The position numbers and the translations under genes were made by a program. Below, piece after piece: positions 61,125-64,000 of a stretch of DNA of 64,000 bases. The notes under the pieces are model-generated. The model did not search any database, had not been told where the DNA came from, and was given only the letters and a program-made list of their open reading frames with translations. Positions within the stretch are counted from its first letter, which is position 1. Each line of letters starts with the position of its first letter. This stretch comes from Anaeromyxobacter oryzae (lineage in GTDB: Bacteria; Myxococcota; Myxococcia; Myxococcales; Anaeromyxobacteraceae), in contig NZ_AP025591.1 of assembly GCF_023169945.1 (NCBI RefSeq), forward strand, positions 6,308,501 through 6,372,500, written 5' to 3'.

Positions 61125-61814
61125 ATGGACGGCCTCACCGACCGGCAGCTCGAGGTGCTCCGCTTCATCGCCCGGCAGATCGAGGACTGCGGGTACCCGC
61201 CCACGATCCGCGAGATCGGCGAGGCGCTCGACATCCGCTCGACGAACGGCGTGAACGATCACCTCAAGGCGCTCGAGCGCAAGGGCTACCTGACGCGCGA
61301 TCCCGTGAAGTCGCGCGCGCTCATCCCCACCCCGGCGGCACGCGAGGCGCTGGGCGGCGACGGGGCGCCGGCCGGCAACGTGGTCCCGATCACGCGCGCT
61401 GCGGGCCGCCCCGGCGCGCGGATGGTCGAGATCCCGATCATCGGCCGCGTCGCGGCCGGGCAGCCGATCCTCGCGCAGGAGCGGATCGAGGACACCGTCC
61501 AGGTCGACTCGTTCCTCCTCGGGACGAACAAGAAGGTCTACGGGCTGCGCGTGCAGGGCGACTCGATGATCGGGGACGGGATCCTCCCCGGCGACTACGT
61601 CTTCGTGAAGAAGCAGCTGCACGCCGAGGACGGCGAGATCGTCGTCGCGATGATCGACGAGGAGGCGACCGTGAAGCGCGTGTACTTCGAGGGCGATCGC
61701 GTGCGCTTCCAGCCCTCGAACCCGCGGATGGCGCCGATCTACGTGCGCGAGTCGGACTTCCGGAGCACGATGATCCTCGGCGTCGTCGTGGGCATCTACC
61801 GCAAGCTCGGCTGA
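61125..61814 (+). CDS. lexA: SOS response repressor LexA
   Basis: 229 residues. The N-terminal winged helix is intact (LTDRQLEVLRFIARQIED, PTIREIGEALDIRSTNGV). The hinge holds the self-cleavage bond Ala111-Gly112 (RVAAGQP). The catalytic dyad is Ser147 (QGDSMIGDG) and Lys184 (EATVKR). RecA filaments trigger cleavage and relieve repression of DNA-damage genes. The linker (about 73-100) is longer than in E. coli. A candidate LexA box lies in its own promoter. Confidence 0.97.
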   Translation: MDGLTDRQLEVLRFIARQIEDCGYPPTIREIGEALDIRSTNGVNDHLKALERKGYLTRDPVKSRALIPTPAAREALGGDGAPAGNVVPITRAAGRPGARMVEIPIIGRVAAGQPILAQERIEDTVQVDSFLLGTNKKVYGLRVQGDSMIGDGILPGDYVFVKKQLHAEDGEIVVAMIDEEATVKRVYFEGDRVRFQPSNPRMAPIYVRESDFRSTMILGVVVGIYRKLG

Positions 61815-61966
61815 GACCGGTCGCCGCCTCGGACGCCTGCTTCCCGGGTCGGGCTTCGCCCATGAGGGCCGGTAGGCCTTCGGCTTACCTTGCCTCCGCA
61901 CTGCGCCTATCTTCCGCAGAGGTTCGAGCGGAAACCGGGCGAAGTTCCTGCGAGGGAGGGGGGCAG

Positions 61967-62206
61967 ATGGCGAAGGTCAACGCGCGACTCGAAGCGGCCA
62001 GGACGGCGTACCGCGACGCGCTCGGGGCCGCGCGCGCGAGTCCGACGCCGGAAGCGTGGGCGAAGCTGCTCGCAGCGGGGAAGGAGCTCTCCGCGGCGGA
62101 GGAGCCGCGTCCGCGGAGCCGCCGTGGGCGGCGCCCCGCGGCGCAAGGAGAGGAAGCCGCGCCTCGCAGCGAGGAAGTCGCGGACAACCTCGAAGGGCTC
62201 GAGTAG
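61967..62206 (+). CDS. Small charged protein of unknown function
   Basis: 79 residues from an ATG preceded by GAGGGAGGGGGG. The first half is an Ala-rich helix (RLEAARTAYRDALGAARAS, PEAWAKLLAAGKELSAAEE). The second half is Arg/Glu-rich and disordered (RPRSRRGRRPAAQGEEAA). No family recognised. It is 152 bp downstream of lexA and could belong to a short DNA-damage operon, or be independent. Confidence 0.6.
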   Translation: MAKVNARLEAARTAYRDALGAARASPTPEAWAKLLAAGKELSAAEEPRPRSRRGRRPAAQGEEAAPRSEEVADNLEGLE

Positions 62207-62310
62207 CTGCGAGCCCCTCGGCTTCGCGCCGGATCGGCGCCCCGCGCGGGCGTCGATTCCGGCGCGTTCCATCTGCGAGGGGCGATCGAGCTCCCCGGGC
62301 GCTCCGGCGC

Positions 62311-63630
62311 TCACTGCCGCGTCTTCGCCTGCCGGACGTACCGGTCGAGGTCCTCGCGATCGATCAGCGACAGGATCTCGATGGCGTTCTGGCGGTCGCC
62401 GCGACGGTACAGGAGCCGGACGTCCGTCGCGACCCGCACGCGGTAGTATCCGGGCAGGCCTTCGAGGGGCAGCGCGCGCAGGCTCCCGTGCCGGTGGTCC
62501 TGCGCGAGCAGGTTCGCCTGCTTGAAGGCGGCGCGCTGGATGCGCCGATCCCACCCTTCGAGCGAGTCGTAGAATTCGCGCGTGTAGACGGGCATCAGCC
62601 AGGATGCCGGCGCGTCCTCCGGCTCGTCGGCGTCGGCGGCCGCCGCGACGGGCGCGACGCGCTCCGAGCCGGCACCCGCGGCGGTCCGCGCCGTCGCCAG
62701 CTCGGCCTCGAGCTCCTCCACCCGCTGCTGGAGCCGCGCCACGCGCCCCTCGAGCGCCTGCGCGCGACCCTCGGCGTCGCGCAGCGCGGCGCGGGCGCGC
62801 TGCGCCTCGGCGGCGGCGTCGGTGGCCTGCGCCGCGGCGAGCGCGGCCTCGGCGCGGTCCCGGGCGCGCGCCGCCGCCTCGGCGGCCTCGCGCGCCCGGG
62901 CGGCCTCGTCGACCGCCTGCGCCGCGCGCGCGCGCGCCTCCTTCAGCCACTCCTGCAGCTTCTCCCGCTGCTCCTCCGCCTTCTTGCGCGCCGACGCGAT
63001 CCGCTCCTCCGCGCGCGCGAGCTCCTTCTCGAGCTCGATCACGCGCGCCTCGGCCGCTGCGCCGTCCGCGGGCGCCGGCGAGGGCGCACCGCGGCCGCCG
63101 GCGGGCGCAGGCGCCGGCCCGTAGTACTCCTTCACGAGCTGCTCGAGCACCGGCGCGGCGCGCGCGCGGACCGCGGGATCGGGATCGGCGAGGACCCGCC
63201 AGAGCGCGAGCGTGAGCCCGTGATCGGAGGACCCGACCGCGAGGAGATCGTCCGCCACCACGCCGTCCGCGGGGACGGCGACGAGCGGCGGGCGCCCGAA
63301 CGCGCGCCGGAGCGGGTCGAGCACGCGGGCGCGTGTGGTAGGCGCGGCGCGGATCTCGTCCGCGAGGACGTCGCACCGCTCGACGTCGGAGAGCGCCTCG
63401 GTCCGGAACCCCGGCACGGAGACGCCCAGCTCCTTCACGATCGCGCGGGTCTCGTCCGGGAGGAGCGCGACGTACAGGAGCACCGACAGCGCGTCGCGCG
63501 AGAGCTCGTGGAGCGGCGCGTCGCCCGACGGATCCGGCAGCGCAGGCGCAGTCGCCCTCGCCGCCCTGCGGGCGGTGGCCTTGCGCGGCTTCCTGGCCGC
63601 GTCCGCGGCGCTCTTCTTCGCCCTGGGCAC
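62311..63630 (-). CDS. Coiled-coil protein with C-terminal RelE/ParE-like domain
   Basis: 439 residues. The first 30 are Lys/Arg/Ala-rich. A helical middle (about 35-175) is followed by a long coiled coil (about 190-325; dense Glu/Arg/Ala heptads, e.g. RVIELEKELARAEERIASAR). The last 90 residues look like a RelE/ParE toxin fold: VYTREFYDSLEGWDRRIQRA, LRALPLEGLPGYYRVRVATD, VRLLYRRGDRQNAIEILSLI and DREDLDRYVRQ. Such toxins are normally 85-100 residues and stand alone beside an antitoxin; no antitoxin gene adjoins here. The RelE-like call is by pattern only. The next gene upstream is 6 bp away. Confidence 0.65.
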   Translation of the reverse strand: MPRAKKSAADAARKPRKATARRAARATAPALPDPSGDAPLHELSRDALSVLLYVALLPDETRAIVKELGVSVPGFRTEALSDVERCDVLADEIRAAPTTRARVLDPLRRAFGRPPLVAVPADGVVADDLLAVGSSDHGLTLALWRVLADPDPAVRARAAPVLEQLVKEYYGPAPAPAGGRGAPSPAPADGAAAEARVIELEKELARAEERIASARKKAEEQREKLQEWLKEARARAAQAVDEAARAREAAEAAARARDRAEAALAAAQATDAAAEAQRARAALRDAEGRAQALEGRVARLQQRVEELEAELATARTAAGAGSERVAPVAAAADADEPEDAPASWLMPVYTREFYDSLEGWDRRIQRAAFKQANLLAQDHRHGSLRALPLEGLPGYYRVRVATDVRLLYRRGDRQNAIEILSLIDREDLDRYVRQAKTRQ

Positions 63631-63636
63631 TGGACG

Positions 63637-64000
63637 CTACGGCCGCGGCGGCGCCGCCTCCCGGACCTCGGCCTGGTACGTCGCGCCGGGCGGGATCTTC
63701 CAGCCCTCGGGCACCGGCAAGGACAGCGCGAACGTCGCGGGGCGGACGGCGCCCGAAGCGCCGCGCACGTCCACCTCGAGCGAGACCTGGGCCGTCGCCG
63801 CCTCGCGCGGCAGGAGCTCGAGCCACCACGTCCCGAACAGCACGCCCGGCGGGAAGTCCTCCACGAACCGCTCCGGATCGGCGAGCTTCTGGTACGGCTC
63901 GCCGGCGCCGCTCATCTCGCCGTACGGCTTCCCCTTCGCGTCGAGGAACTGCACCGCGAGCTTCTTGAACGCGACCGGCGTCACGGTCCGAGTGACGGTC
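63637..64000 (-). CDS. Hypothetical beta-rich protein, 5' end cut by window
   Basis: The frame is open to the window end; a GTG at 63984 could start it, but the upstream codons (TVTRTVTPVAFKKL) continue in the same beta-strand style, so the gene probably extends beyond the window. The visible 120 residues alternate strands, for example KKLAVQFLDAKGKPYGEM, LFGTWWLELLPREAATAQ and PATFALSLPVPEGWKIPP. They resemble a carbohydrate-binding or Ig-like sandwich. The stop lies 6 bp before the coiled-coil/RelE-like gene, so both share an operon. No function is inferred. Confidence 0.5.
   Translation of the reverse strand, partial: TVTRTVTPVAFKKLAVQFLDAKGKPYGEMSGAGEPYQKLADPERFVEDFPPGVLFGTWWLELLPREAATAQVSLEVDVRGASGAVRPATFALSLPVPEGWKIPPGATYQAEVREAAPPRP

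Overview
The window is extremely GC-rich, codon-dense DNA. The gene content suggests a myxobacterium of the Anaeromyxobacter type: paired PpcA-like triheme c7 cytochromes, a LexA gene preceded by a GTTCAGG-type box, many Pro/Ala-rich lipoproteins, and very high G+C at third codon positions. This placement is inference from gene content; no 16S or other rRNA gene is present. I found no tRNA, rRNA, CRISPR array, insertion sequence or prophage. Most of the window is ordinary chromosomal backbone with two or three accessory patches.

Layout. 1-7482: end of meaB, then rnc, two cyclophilins (one exported), era, der, a YfgM-like TPR protein, a BamB-like beta-propeller and a MutT-type Nudix hydrolase, all on the plus strand. 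7537-13924: small lipoproteins, a methyltransferase, a pentapeptide-like mini-protein, a TIGR03118-type lipoprotein, a THEP1-type NTPase divergent from a dual-specificity phosphatase, and an unknown protein behind a striking AT-rich promoter with two ACCCGGGT palindromes. 13986-19077: a metal/redox accessory patch. It holds a DGC-domain zinc-binding protein and a tiny membrane protein that share a duplicated ECF-like promoter, a decayed methyltransferase fragment, the operon arsR-like / MtrA-DUF4346 / thioredoxin-like / ccdA, and a MerR regulator with a Cys/His-rich tail. 19229-26220: ribA, a fatty-acid beta-oxidation cluster (two acyl-CoA dehydrogenases, enoyl-CoA hydratase, 3-hydroxyacyl-CoA dehydrogenase) divergent from a PAS/GAF sensor histidine kinase.

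26305-35998: an unusual phosphoribosyltransferase-like/kinase-like fusion coupled to a second dual-specificity phosphatase, small unknowns, the Mrp Fe-S carrier, CorA, RNA 3'-phosphate cyclase, an SLC13/ArsB-type permease, and an ECF sigma/anti-sigma pair. 36009-46723: an STN-STN-beta-repeat-membrane fusion protein, a HEAT-repeat lipoprotein, a pseudouridine synthase, scpB-scpA, a TrpRS with a cysteine cluster like that of Fe-S TrpRS enzymes, a site-2 protease, xerD and a Sua5/YciO protein. 46784-54682: response regulator, two KGG-repeat proteins translationally coupled to a RimK-like ATP-grasp ligase, glnD, an AmiC-type amidase and elbB. 54815-64000: two triheme cytochromes each with an intrinsic terminator, mutS, a UbiB-family kinase, a membrane protein, lexA, a coiled-coil protein ending in a RelE-like domain, and a gene cut by the window edge.

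The best candidates for something undescribed are the metal/redox patch with its duplicated promoter and leaderless ArsR operator, the twin-palindrome promoter at 12784-12827, the KGG/ATP-grasp operon, the PRTase-kinase/phosphatase pair, and the STN-beta-repeat fusion. Starts were chosen by ribosome-binding sites and family alignment from memory; several remain uncertain and are flagged.
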